From Terriglobus sp. TAA 43 (GTDB taxonomy: Bacteria > Acidobacteriota > Terriglobia > Terriglobales > Acidobacteriaceae), in NCBI RefSeq assembly GCF_000800015.1, contig NZ_JUGR01000001.1, positions 310,001 through 374,000 on the forward strand: a stretch of 64,000 nt of DNA. Direction: 5' to 3'. Position numbers and translations under genes: made by a program. Positions 27,901-36,554 of this stretch are shown one piece after another (within the stretch, counting starts at the first letter, position 1; each line of letters begins with the position of its first letter). The notes under the pieces are model-generated. The model had not been told where the DNA came from. It did not search any database and saw only the letters and a list, made by a program, of their open reading frames with translations.

Positions 27901-28252
27901 CTATTCGATAGAGTTGAAATACTTGAACATTGCCCGCTTTTCGATCAGAAGCCGTGCTCTACGCCCGATAGCACGTTCTCTAAGGTAGATTCCGAACGCC
28001 GCCCCAAAGAAGACCGTAAGTACAAAGGAAGATAAGACGCGTGCGATTCCATTGGAATTCCTCTCGTGGGCGCGGGCGTCGGATCTCTGGTTTGATTTGT
28101 CAAAAGGAAATAAGTGCCAATCCGCTTGCGCAGACCCAACCGTTCGATCTCCTAGCGCACCTATTCCACAAGCGCTTCGTCGGTTTCCGGGTTCAGCGGA
28201 AACTTATTCGCCAGACATGATGAGTCGGATATCGACAACTTGAAGGAAGCAT
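27901..28252 (-). pseudogene. Degraded small membrane protein gene
   Basis: AAGGAG precedes an ATG at 28250-28252, but the frame soon breaks. Pieces in alternating frames look coding: NKFPLNPETDEALVE, then (across TAG codons at 28161-28163 and 28152-28154, where CAG would give Gln) VR-EIERLGLRKRIGTYFLL. After a further frame change comes a membrane helix (VLSSFVLTVFFGAAFGIYL) and a basic tail ending KYFNSIE. The last frame is open for 100 codons without any start codon. I do not recognise the family. Two stops of the CAG-to-TAG type and at least one frameshift argue for a dead gene. Confidence 0.4.
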
Positions 28253-28412
28253 TTTGGTGACTCCTTGTCGCGAGATTGTGAGCGCTCTTTGTGACGATTC
28301 TGCTAATTGTCATACGGTCTTGTCACAATAAGCGGGTCTGGGGAGTTTTCTGTACATACGATGCCATGAACCACTGCGGCGAGTGCTGCCCAGGGGATGA
28401 AGAGCGCAGATT

Positions 28413-29036
28413 ATGCGTCATGGACAGGAGTGTTTCTCAGTGCTTTGGTACTTCTCCAACTCGGATCGCACACAGGGTGGAATTCTGACGCTGAGCCTTG
28501 GCGCTGATAACGCGCGATCCGACGACCAACGAACAGTGCGCCTGGAAGAGCAGGTGGTTCGCCTTTACGACGAACTGCGCCTGCCGCTGTTCCGTTACTT
28601 GCTATGCATGCGGGTTTTGCCCGAAGAGGCAGAAGAGGTGATTCAGGAATCGTTCTTACGACTCTACAAGCACCTGCACGCCCAAGGCCGCGAAGACAAC
28701 ATCCGCGGATGGATCTTTCGCGTGGCGCACAACATAGCGAGTAGCCGACGCAAGGAGCGCAGGTTCCTCATCGAGACTTCGCCGGAAGACTGGGAGCGTA
28801 TCAGTCTTGCCGCTTCAGATCCAACTGCGGGTCCTGAGGAGCTATTGCTGCGCAAAGAAAAACTAACGCGTCTGCACCACGAGATCGGGGAGCTATCGGA
28901 GTTGCAGCAGAACTGCATTCGTCTCCGAGTCGAAGGATTTCGTTATCGCGAGATTGCTGAGATTCTCAACGTCACTACCTCGACCGTTGCGGGATCGTTG
29001 CGGCATGCCGTGGAAAGGCTCAGCAGGGAATCATGA
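28413..29036 (+). CDS. ECF-type RNA polymerase sigma factor
   Basis: Region 2 is visible as EEAEEVIQESFLRLYKHL and IRGWIFRVAHNIAS. Region 4 is visible as LSELQQNCIRLRVEGFRYRE with a helix-turn-helix ending TSTVAGSLRHAVERL. The start is uncertain: the ATG at 28413 has no good ribosome binding site, and conserved sequence only begins about 35 residues later, so a shorter form from an unusual codon is possible. Its stop overlaps the start of the zinc-finger membrane protein (ATGA), the expected anti-sigma partner. A TonB receptor gene lies downstream, a plausible target. Confidence 0.87.
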   Translation: MRHGQECFSVLWYFSNSDRTQGGILTLSLGADNARSDDQRTVRLEEQVVRLYDELRLPLFRYLLCMRVLPEEAEEVIQESFLRLYKHLHAQGREDNIRGWIFRVAHNIASSRRKERRFLIETSPEDWERISLAASDPTAGPEELLLRKEKLTRLHHEIGELSELQQNCIRLRVEGFRYREIAEILNVTTSTVAGSLRHAVERLSRES

Positions 29037-30799
29037 CGGTCAACCGCCCAATCACTACGTATCCCGTCGACGGGCCGATGCAGGCAGACGGTCACTTGAG
29101 CGATGCCTCTTTGCTTTTGGCAATCGATGGTGAGCTTACCAATCCCAATCGCGATTTGGTGAAGAAGCATGTACGGGCATGCTGGCGCTGCCGTGCACGT
29201 CGCGAACATCTGGAACGCACCATTGCAGGCATTGTTGAGTATGAGCATCGCCTTGTGGCACCAGATATGCCTCCGCCAGGCGGCAGTCGTGCGATCTTTC
29301 TGGCTCGGCTTGATCAGACAGCATCGGAACTGGGGAAACCTTTGCTCAGCTGGCGACCACTGATGCGGACGTGCAGCGTTGCGTTGTCATCACATATCCT
29401 GCGCTTTGCAGCCACCTTTTTGGTGGTTGCCGGCAGCCTGTATCTGTTGCAGCAACGCAACGTTCCTGTGGTCTCTGCGAGTGAACTGTTGCAGCGGGCA
29501 TTGGCGTCAGAGTCACGTTCGCTTACAGGTATTAGTCAGCCGGTCGTGGTCCAGAAGCTCAGCATCGATATCAATGGCCATAAGATGGCTCGAACCATCT
29601 ACCGCGACGCTGTTCGGAAGCGCATGGTGCAACGCAGCAATGTGACTGCAAGTGACGAACTTGCCGCAGCGCATGATTTTGGTCGCTCTCCCTTCAGTTG
29701 GGACGATCCTCTTTCACCACAGACATACAGTCAGTGGAGAGAGGGGGTAACGCAAAAACAGGACTGGGTCACACAGTTGAATGCAGGCGAGGTACGTGTC
29801 GATACCAGAGCCAGTGCGGGCCCGGTCTCGCAAGCCTCACTGACTCTGCGTTCGGATGACTATCACCCGGTCGCAGAAGAGATACGCCTCCGCGACAACA
29901 CGTATATCGAAGTCGCTGAGATTTCTTATGAAGTGGTTGGTCTCTCGTCACTGGGAGACAATTTCTTCGATTCGGCACCTCATGTTGCTGCAGCACCGCG
30001 ATCTACAACCGCGCATGTGGTGACTCCCACTTCAGCGCAGCTTGAGGCTGCGGAACTGGACGTATATCTTGCGTTGCACGGCTCAGCTGCAGACATGGGT
30101 GAGCAGATTACTGTCCATCGCGCCGATGATGGGATTGAAGTCGATGGCATCACCGAAAGTGAAGCACGCAAGCAGCAGATTGTGAGTGCTCTCGCGGGCA
30201 TTCCCTTTGCAAGTCAGAAGATCGAGAGTGTTGCTGAAGCCCTCGTGCATCTCGGTCCCAACGCACCGCGGGCAACACACGCAACTCTGGTCACATCCAC
30301 GCCTGCTCTTTTAGAAGAGCAGCTGAAGCACGATTTCCCCGATGTAAGCCAACGCACAGAATTTGTCACGCGTGCTATGTCACTCTGTCAGGATGCCTCG
30401 GCCCATGCATGGGCTCTCAATCGACTGGCAGACAGGTATGTGGCGCGGGATGTAGCGTTGTTGGAACCGGATGAGCGCTCGCGTCTGCGATCACTTCTAA
30501 ATGATCATTTGTCCGCTTTGCGTGATGATGTGCAACATTTACAGGTTCACCTTGCTCCGATCGTTAGCACGGGCTCCATAGATACCAACGATATGTCTGT
30601 AGCGACTCCCTTCGATTGGCGCGCGGACATTCATCTTGCGCACGAATCGGTGGAATCAACAAATCAGGCCGTGTCCTCACTCCTCGTCGGCGCAAGTGGA
30701 ACAGAAGATTCGACGCAAAAACTGCAATCAAGACTTCACGTAACTTTGACTCGGCTTCAGAAAGAACTCGAGACATTAGAGCAGCAGAAGTATCCATAG
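29033..30799 (+). CDS. Large zinc-finger anti-sigma-like membrane protein
   Basis: This 588-residue protein has an N-terminal anti-sigma-type zinc finger (HVRACWRC, H-x3-C-x2-C, near residues 43-50, after LLLAIDGELTNPN) and one membrane helix (LRFAATFLVVAGSLYLL, near residue 130). A long extracytoplasmic region follows, with predicted helices toward the end (LQSRLHVTLTRLQKELETLE is coiled-coil-like). Most anti-sigma factors of this class are 200-300 residues, so the 430-residue outer part is an unusual sensor module. I see no catalytic motif in it. Translational coupling to the sigma gene supports the anti-sigma role. Confidence 0.75.
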   Translation: MTVNRPITTYPVDGPMQADGHLSDASLLLAIDGELTNPNRDLVKKHVRACWRCRARREHLERTIAGIVEYEHRLVAPDMPPPGGSRAIFLARLDQTASELGKPLLSWRPLMRTCSVALSSHILRFAATFLVVAGSLYLLQQRNVPVVSASELLQRALASESRSLTGISQPVVVQKLSIDINGHKMARTIYRDAVRKRMVQRSNVTASDELAAAHDFGRSPFSWDDPLSPQTYSQWREGVTQKQDWVTQLNAGEVRVDTRASAGPVSQASLTLRSDDYHPVAEEIRLRDNTYIEVAEISYEVVGLSSLGDNFFDSAPHVAAAPRSTTAHVVTPTSAQLEAAELDVYLALHGSAADMGEQITVHRADDGIEVDGITESEARKQQIVSALAGIPFASQKIESVAEALVHLGPNAPRATHATLVTSTPALLEEQLKHDFPDVSQRTEFVTRAMSLCQDASAHAWALNRLADRYVARDVALLEPDERSRLRSLLNDHLSALRDDVQHLQVHLAPIVSTGSIDTNDMSVATPFDWRADIHLAHESVESTNQAVSSLLVGASGTEDSTQKLQSRLHVTLTRLQKELETLEQQKYP

Positions 30800-31022
30800 C
30801 TAAGCCCACAACGAGTTTCTAAGTTTTCACTGCGAATGTGATCGCGGAACGGGTTTCTGCGCCCAAATCGATGAATTTCAACAGGAGCAAGCCAAGTTGA
30901 TAAAGGAGTTGCCATGTTCCCCAGGTAGTGAAACGGCAAAGTATCAGGGTCTCTCAAGTCTGAGGAAACGCACGATGATGTGTGGGATTGTGTAACGAAC
31001 AAGAGAAGGGAAGGATTTGAAA

Positions 31023-33854
31023 ATGAATCTTCAGAACTGCGGTTTTGTGGGGCTGGCGATCCTGGCAGGAGCAACGACAAATGCCATGGCGCAAAGTCAG
31101 GCGATTGATGGCAATATCGACGGCTATGTCACAGCGCAGGACGGCGCTGCGATCAAGCGTGCTCATCTTCGCGTAGCGAACATCAATACGGGTTTTGTAC
31201 GCGAAGCAGACACAGACGATCACGGCTACTACAGCGTTCAGCTACTTCCGCCTGGTGCTTACACGCTGATGGTCTCTAAGGCGGATTTCAGCACCGCCGT
31301 GCGAAACAATCTTGTTCTCAACGTGGGTGAGGCTCAGCGTGTGGACATGCAGCTCGCCGTCGGAGATGTCAAGACGTCCGTAGAGGTCAACAGCAATCCG
31401 CCAGTCGTTGAGGTGGAGCGTACCACCGCATATTCCAACGTGTATAGCGAACGTGATGCTCGCAATATCCCTCTGGCAGCGCGCAATCCGTTGGAATTCT
31501 ATATCTTCAATCCGTTGTTGAACTCGCAGCAGAACTCCACCGGTGGTTCAGGCACACAGACCCCTTCAGTGGCTTTTGCAGGTCTCGGCACGTCACAGTA
31601 CAACGTTGATGGTGTCTCCAACAATCTGCAAGGCGGCGCGCGTAATGTCGTGATCAGTGGTGAAGCTGTTGCCGAGTATCAAACACTGGTGAATCCAACT
31701 GCAGAGTTTGGCCGATCTACCGGCGCTTTTCTCAATACGATCTCACGCTCCGGCACCAACGATTGGCATGGATCGGTATACATGTTCACGAAGCAAAAGG
31801 AACTGGCGTCGCGACCCTACCTTCTTGCACCTACCACTGCTACGCCCGGATTCAGACGTTACAACTACGGCGCCACTGTCGCGGGTCCCGTCGTTCATGA
31901 CCGTGCTTTCTTCTTTCTTAACTATGAACGTTGGGTGCAGGACAGCCCCGCCATCTCTACGTTCGGCGGTGCTCAACAAGCGACCGTTGCGCAGCAGCTT
32001 GGCTTGCCCTTGAGTGAAGTCACCACATGGAACAACTCATTCCGCGCGCACACTGTAACCGCTAAGGGCGACCTAGTACTCAATGCGAGGAACCGGCTGG
32101 CACTGCGATACAACATGTACAACGATCACGAGTCCGGTAGTGATAGCGGTGCTGTCACGCGTCATGAGGCTCCCGGCTTTAACGATGAGCCGCAGAGTGG
32201 AACGGCACAGCTTGTCACCGTCTTTAGCCCATCTCTGTTGAACGAGTTCCGATTCGTCTACGCCTTCCGTCCAGTGCAGCAGCCGACGCTTTCGCCTAGC
32301 AATCCAGCTATAAACATCTCCGGTATCGGCACCTTCAATGGCAATGCGAACGGCAACTACTGGTATCGCGAATCGGGCTACCAGATTGTCGATAATGTCA
32401 CATGGAACAAAGGTCGTCACAATATCAAGGTGGGCTTTGAGGTTTTGCCTGTCAATTTTCAGGACACAACATCCAACCTGAACGGAACGTTCACTTTTGC
32501 ATCGCTACAGCAATACCTCAACACGGTGCAGAACGTCACGAATCCTACCACTGGAAAGCCTTACAGCTACACGCAATTCACACAGGCAACCGGATCACAG
32601 GTTTATGATGCCACCGTTGTTCAGCAAGGCTACTTCCTACAGGACGACATCCGTGTGAACCCGCGCCTGAAGGTCAACCTCGGTCTTCGTTACGAGTTCT
32701 TCCTGCGCCCAGGCGGGAACCTGAACCCGGCATATCCGCTTACCGGGCATATCTCGCAGCAGTACGACGAAATCGATCCACGTCTTGGTGTCGCATGGGA
32801 TCCTTTTGGCAAAGGTAAGACTGTCATTCGCGCGGGCTATGGCATCTACCATAACTTCTTCACGCCTCAAACCTATGAGGGCTGGGAACGTAACAACGCA
32901 ATCACTGTTAAGAACATTACGGTGTTGCCTACAGATCCTGGTGCCCCCGCATTCACCTTGGGGCCCGTTCCGAACGCCACCGTTGGAACCGTTGCAACGC
33001 CAAACTTGAACCAATTTGATCCCAACCTCAAAGACAACATGATGCAGAGCTGGAATCTTGTGGCGGAGAAGGAAGTTATGTCCGGATACAGCCTCGCGCT
33101 TTCCTACTACGGTGCCCACATTACGCACCTGGTGTACGGCCAGCTTAGCAATTTGAAGCCTACGGGGCAGATTCTCTCAGGCGGCCGGATTGTCTATGGT
33201 GGTCTTGCATCGCGTATCGATCCCAACGTTGGAGCTATTCGCACTGTCACCAGTGAAGGTACATGGCAGAACTACAACGCCTTCCTGGCTACCTTCACCA
33301 AGAGGTTGAAGAATGGTTTGAATCTCCAGGCGGGTTACCAACGGCAGAAGATTTCTGTCTGCCTCGACAAAGCAACGCCAATGGTCGATGGAAGCTGCTA
33401 CAACCGCGGGCGGATGAGCTTTGACCAGCCCAACCGCTTCACCGCCACTGCTGTGTGGGAGCCACGCGCAAACGTAGAAAGCCGTGTGTTGTCTAACGTT
33501 CTGAATGGATGGGGTATTGCCAACACCACCATGATCCAGAACGGTCTACCCTATAGCGCTCTCTCGGGTCTCGATCTCAATGGCGACTTGAACACCAATG
33601 ATCGTTCCGTCGGAGCCGTATACGACGGCTTTCGAATGACGCCATACGTCGAAATCGACTTTCGCGTTACGCGTACCTTCCATGTGTTGGATCGAGGCAA
33701 GGTTGAGATTTATGGTGAAGGCCTCAACATTACTGATCACGCCAACATCACTGCCGTTAATACTGCTCCGTCTACCGCAAGCAACCCATTTGGTGCGCCC
33801 ACGACAGCGGCTATCCCTCGGCAGTACCAACTCGGCTTCCGTGCTTCTTTCTAG
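31023..33854 (+). CDS. Oar-like TonB-dependent outer-membrane receptor
   Basis: AAGGGAAGG eight bases before the ATG at 31023 supports this start. A TTG two codons earlier is an alternative. The roughly 943-residue protein has a signal peptide ending in NAMAQ, a carboxypeptidase-regulatory-like domain (IDGYVTAQDGAAIKRAHLRV, then YYSVQLLPPGAYTLMV), a plug (YNVDGVSNNLQGGARN; STGAFLNTISRSGTNDW) and a barrel ending RQYQLGFRASF. It is the smallest of the three receptors here. It follows the sigma/anti-sigma pair and ends at a strong terminator, so it is probably transcribed alone or with that pair. Confidence 0.92.
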   Translation: MNLQNCGFVGLAILAGATTNAMAQSQAIDGNIDGYVTAQDGAAIKRAHLRVANINTGFVREADTDDHGYYSVQLLPPGAYTLMVSKADFSTAVRNNLVLNVGEAQRVDMQLAVGDVKTSVEVNSNPPVVEVERTTAYSNVYSERDARNIPLAARNPLEFYIFNPLLNSQQNSTGGSGTQTPSVAFAGLGTSQYNVDGVSNNLQGGARNVVISGEAVAEYQTLVNPTAEFGRSTGAFLNTISRSGTNDWHGSVYMFTKQKELASRPYLLAPTTATPGFRRYNYGATVAGPVVHDRAFFFLNYERWVQDSPAISTFGGAQQATVAQQLGLPLSEVTTWNNSFRAHTVTAKGDLVLNARNRLALRYNMYNDHESGSDSGAVTRHEAPGFNDEPQSGTAQLVTVFSPSLLNEFRFVYAFRPVQQPTLSPSNPAINISGIGTFNGNANGNYWYRESGYQIVDNVTWNKGRHNIKVGFEVLPVNFQDTTSNLNGTFTFASLQQYLNTVQNVTNPTTGKPYSYTQFTQATGSQVYDATVVQQGYFLQDDIRVNPRLKVNLGLRYEFFLRPGGNLNPAYPLTGHISQQYDEIDPRLGVAWDPFGKGKTVIRAGYGIYHNFFTPQTYEGWERNNAITVKNITVLPTDPGAPAFTLGPVPNATVGTVATPNLNQFDPNLKDNMMQSWNLVAEKEVMSGYSLALSYYGAHITHLVYGQLSNLKPTGQILSGGRIVYGGLASRIDPNVGAIRTVTSEGTWQNYNAFLATFTKRLKNGLNLQAGYQRQKISVCLDKATPMVDGSCYNRGRMSFDQPNRFTATAVWEPRANVESRVLSNVLNGWGIANTTMIQNGLPYSALSGLDLNGDLNTNDRSVGAVYDGFRMTPYVEIDFRVTRTFHVLDRGKVEIYGEGLNITDHANITAVNTAPSTASNPFGAPTTAAIPRQYQLGFRASF

Positions 33855-33916
33855 TCCATAGAAAGATCGCTATACTCGGCGGCGCTATATACGTTTCGTA
33901 ACTAACTGATCCGACG

Positions 33917-33955
33917 CCTACCGATCCTGAAGTCCTGGATCGGTAGGTGTTGCTT
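33917..33955 (+). terminator. Rho-independent terminator after the TonB receptor
   Basis: CCTACCGATCC (33917-33927) pairs perfectly with GGATCGGTAGG (33937-33947) across a nine-base loop, followed by TGTTGCTTTATT. It separates the receptor gene from the phosphodiesterase gene that starts 34 bases later. Confidence 0.85.
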
Positions 33956-33988
33956 TATTCCATCCGATCCCATTGGAGATACCGTCCC

Positions 33989-35311
33989 ATGCCAGTAGCT
34001 CTGCTGCTTTTCTTGTTCGGTGTTCTGTTTGTGCCCAGTTCTTATGCGCAGCCCGATCGGAAGGTCATCATCGTCACACTTGATGGCTTTCCTGCATACG
34101 CATTGCAGGACCCCAGGCTGCCCATGCCCACGCTGCGTCGCATGATGGGCGAGGGCGCTTATGCAGACACTATGCAGCCCATCAATCCGACGGTTACGTG
34201 GCCGAACCACACTGCGATGATCACCGGTGTTGATGCTGTTAAGCACAATGTGCTCGTGAATGGCCGCATCCTCTTTGGGAGTCATGGAACGCCGCCCCAC
34301 ACGGAACCCTGGGTGGCCCGTGACCTGATGGTTCATGTACCCACTCTGTATGACGTTGCCTCTGAGGCGGGTCTGACAACAGCGCAGGTGGATTGGGTCG
34401 CCATCTATCACGCAAGGCACATTAATTGGAGTTTTGCAGAATTGCCAGAGCCGGACGGCGAGATCGAGAACGACCTTATCGCACGAGGTCTCGTTACCGC
34501 CGAACAGTTGAAGGACTTCAATAAGTCCAGTGCGGCATGGCGTGATCAGATCCGCATTGAAGCGGTCTCAGACATCCTGCACAAGCACCACCCAAATCTT
34601 CTTCTGCTACACCTAACGGACTTGGACAATATCAACCATGCCTATGGCCCCATGAGTGCCGCAAGCTTTTCGTCGATGAAGGCGTTGGATGACCGCTTGC
34701 GCGAGATCATTGACGCAGTCCACGACAGCGGCGATCTGGACAAGACGAGCATCTTCGTTGTTTCGGATCACGGTTTCCGGACTTTTAATAAGGTTGTTCA
34801 TCTCAACACATTGTTGCGTCAGAGAGGCCTTATTCGCGGAGAGGGCAGCAAAATCAATTGCGATGCTTGGCTGATGCCGGAAGGCGGCAGTGCATTGCTC
34901 TATGTCACGAACGAAAGCATGAAGACTACCATCATCCCGCAGTTACAGGCGTTATTTGCTAATGCCGAAGGTGTCGATCACGTATACGGGCCGTCTGAGT
35001 TTGCTGCTCAAGGTATTCCTGTTTTTGGCGACCAGGCTCCTGCACTCTACATCACAGCAAAACCCGACTATGCTCTGGAGGGCGGAGACACCGGTCCACT
35101 GATAACGCCCAGCACTGGACATGGCACGCATGGGTATAGCAATGCCGATGTGAAGATGGGCGCACTGTTCGTCGCATGGGGGGCGAACATTCGTAACGGC
35201 ATTCGTCTTGAAACAATCAAGAATGTCGACATCACGCCGACCGCTGCGTCAATCCTCAAGTTAAAGATGGACGGAGTGGAAGGGCGGGTGCTCAAGGAGA
35301 TTCTCCGCTGA
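33989..35311 (+). CDS. Exported type I phosphodiesterase/nucleotide pyrophosphatase
   Basis: The start at 33989 follows GGAG by ten bases and gives a signal peptide (MPVALLLFLFGVLFVPSSYA). The roughly 440-residue protein has the metal and nucleophile motifs of the NPP branch of the alkaline phosphatase superfamily: VTLDGFPAYAL (Asp), NPTVTWPNHTAMITG (Thr nucleophile), LHLTDLDNINHAYGP (Asp, His), VVSDHGF (Asp-His) and TGHGTHGY (His). It should hydrolyse phosphodiester or pyrophosphate bonds in the periplasm. It is bounded by terminators on both sides and is therefore a single-gene unit. Confidence 0.92.
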   Translation: MPVALLLFLFGVLFVPSSYAQPDRKVIIVTLDGFPAYALQDPRLPMPTLRRMMGEGAYADTMQPINPTVTWPNHTAMITGVDAVKHNVLVNGRILFGSHGTPPHTEPWVARDLMVHVPTLYDVASEAGLTTAQVDWVAIYHARHINWSFAELPEPDGEIENDLIARGLVTAEQLKDFNKSSAAWRDQIRIEAVSDILHKHHPNLLLLHLTDLDNINHAYGPMSAASFSSMKALDDRLREIIDAVHDSGDLDKTSIFVVSDHGFRTFNKVVHLNTLLRQRGLIRGEGSKINCDAWLMPEGGSALLYVTNESMKTTIIPQLQALFANAEGVDHVYGPSEFAAQGIPVFGDQAPALYITAKPDYALEGGDTGPLITPSTGHGTHGYSNADVKMGALFVAWGANIRNGIRLETIKNVDITPTAASILKLKMDGVEGRVLKEILR

Positions 35312-35331
35312 ACTGAATCCACAAAGAAAGA

Positions 35332-35359
35332 TGGGCCGCGCTTGAACGCGGCCCATTTT
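35332..35359 (+). terminator. Rho-independent terminator after the phosphodiesterase
   Basis: TGGGCCGCG and CGCGGCCCA form a perfect nine-pair GC-rich stem with a six-base loop, followed by TTTTC, 20 bases after the stop codon. It may also work for transcripts arriving from the minus strand. Confidence 0.9.
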
Positions 35360-35377
35360 CTTCACGATGCTTTTCAA

Positions 35378-35490
35378 TTAGCGCTTTGGCGAAAGCCCAA
35401 ACGTGACCGAAAGCATTACACTGCAGCCCGGTAGCACGCTGATGTTGTCGCCACCGTTGATGGGGTCTGCCCATAGTCAAATCACGAAGA
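35378..35490 (-). pseudogene. C-terminal gene remnant, unidentified
   Basis: A minus-strand frame ends at a TAA (35378-35380) with ADPINGGDNISVLPG followed by VMLSVTFGLSPKR. The end reads like the last beta strands of an outer-membrane or secreted protein. The frame is closed upstream by a TGA near 35480, and no start or further homology is visible. The shared terminator beside it would suit a former convergent gene. Confidence 0.3.
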
Positions 35491-35697
35491 GCCCCGTGAT
35501 TCCCGTAGCCTTTCGAGAGACTATTGAGTTTGAGCATGGAACTCCCTCACCGAAGTGTCGTCCGGACACAATGTCTCCCACGCATCGCTGATCGCACGAT
35601 GGACTTCTGATGGGAGGGCACCGAAAAGCACTCATCACAGAAACTTCTGCAGCAGTAGCCAGTTCGGTCGCGTTCCGACATTTGGTCCGAGATGCAT

Positions 35698-36349
35698 TTA
35701 GGTGATCCGGACAGTAAGTGATGCGAGACGCACCTTAAGCATCCGCTGATTGAGATCGGAGAAGAGATTCGCGGTTTGCGGTAACGGCGACGGTGCTGCC
35801 TTCGGACTGTGCTGCAGGGCGCGTTCAAGGAATATCCGTGAGCCGTGCGTATGGATAATGTCCGTTGCCAGATTAGGTGCACTCTCTCGGAGGAAGGCCA
35901 TCACCGCGTTCCCCAGGCCATGCGAAAGCTCCGGCACACATAGGATGGGAAGGGAACGGACGGACCGAGGAAGCAACTTGATTGAGCGACTCAGCCCGTA
36001 GGATCTCCAATGCCATTTGAGGCAAGACGCGATCGCGCTGGGACTCCGATAGCACCTTCAACTCGATCGCATAGCGAAGGCTACCCTGTGATACGACAAG
36101 ATCGAAACTCCGGTCCTCGATCGACGGTTCTTGGTGAATGTCTCACCCATGCTCGGTAAAGAGGCGAGAGAGCAAATCGCGGAAAATGCTTTGGTCCGAT
36201 GACCGGTCCTCGGTTTGGATGAAAGTTGTGGCATAACAAATGGCAGTTATGTTGTTACCACGACCATGGTAGCTGCTCTTGTCAATTCGTCCCCTCGTGA
36301 GGTATTGCAATGACTCACTTGCGAGAGGCTTGCCAGAAGGAGTTTGCAT
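35698..36349 (-). pseudogene. Inactivated nuclease-fold-like gene
   Basis: The minus strand reads SIFRDLLSRLFTEHG, then a TGA where TGG (Trp) would fit, then FDLVVSQGSLRYAIELKVLS with SQRDRVLPQMALEIL. After a frame change it reads RSLPILCVPELSHG and then AVMAFLRESAPNLATDI, ending in LFSDLNQRMLKVRLASL. The FDLVV...YAIELKV pattern (Asp, then Glu-x-Lys) resembles a PD-(D/E)xK nuclease core, though I cannot confirm it. One nonsense codon plus one frameshift mark it as dead. It precedes the unusual metallophosphoesterase gene in genome order, so both may belong to one decaying accessory region. Confidence 0.5.
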
Positions 36350-36554
36350 GCCCTACTCGGTTACGCACGTATCTCAGGGTTTTCCGTGGAGAGCGGTTCG
36401 TTGAAAATCTTTCTCATCTCTTCAATTCGTTGTGCATCTCCCTCAGCGGGCAAATTGAATTGGTAGAGACCGTTCGAGGCAAGCCATACACTTGGCTTTG
36501 TGGAAACCTCTCTAGAATCTTTTTCGGGTTTGCTGAAAGCTCTGGTCTTGGTCT

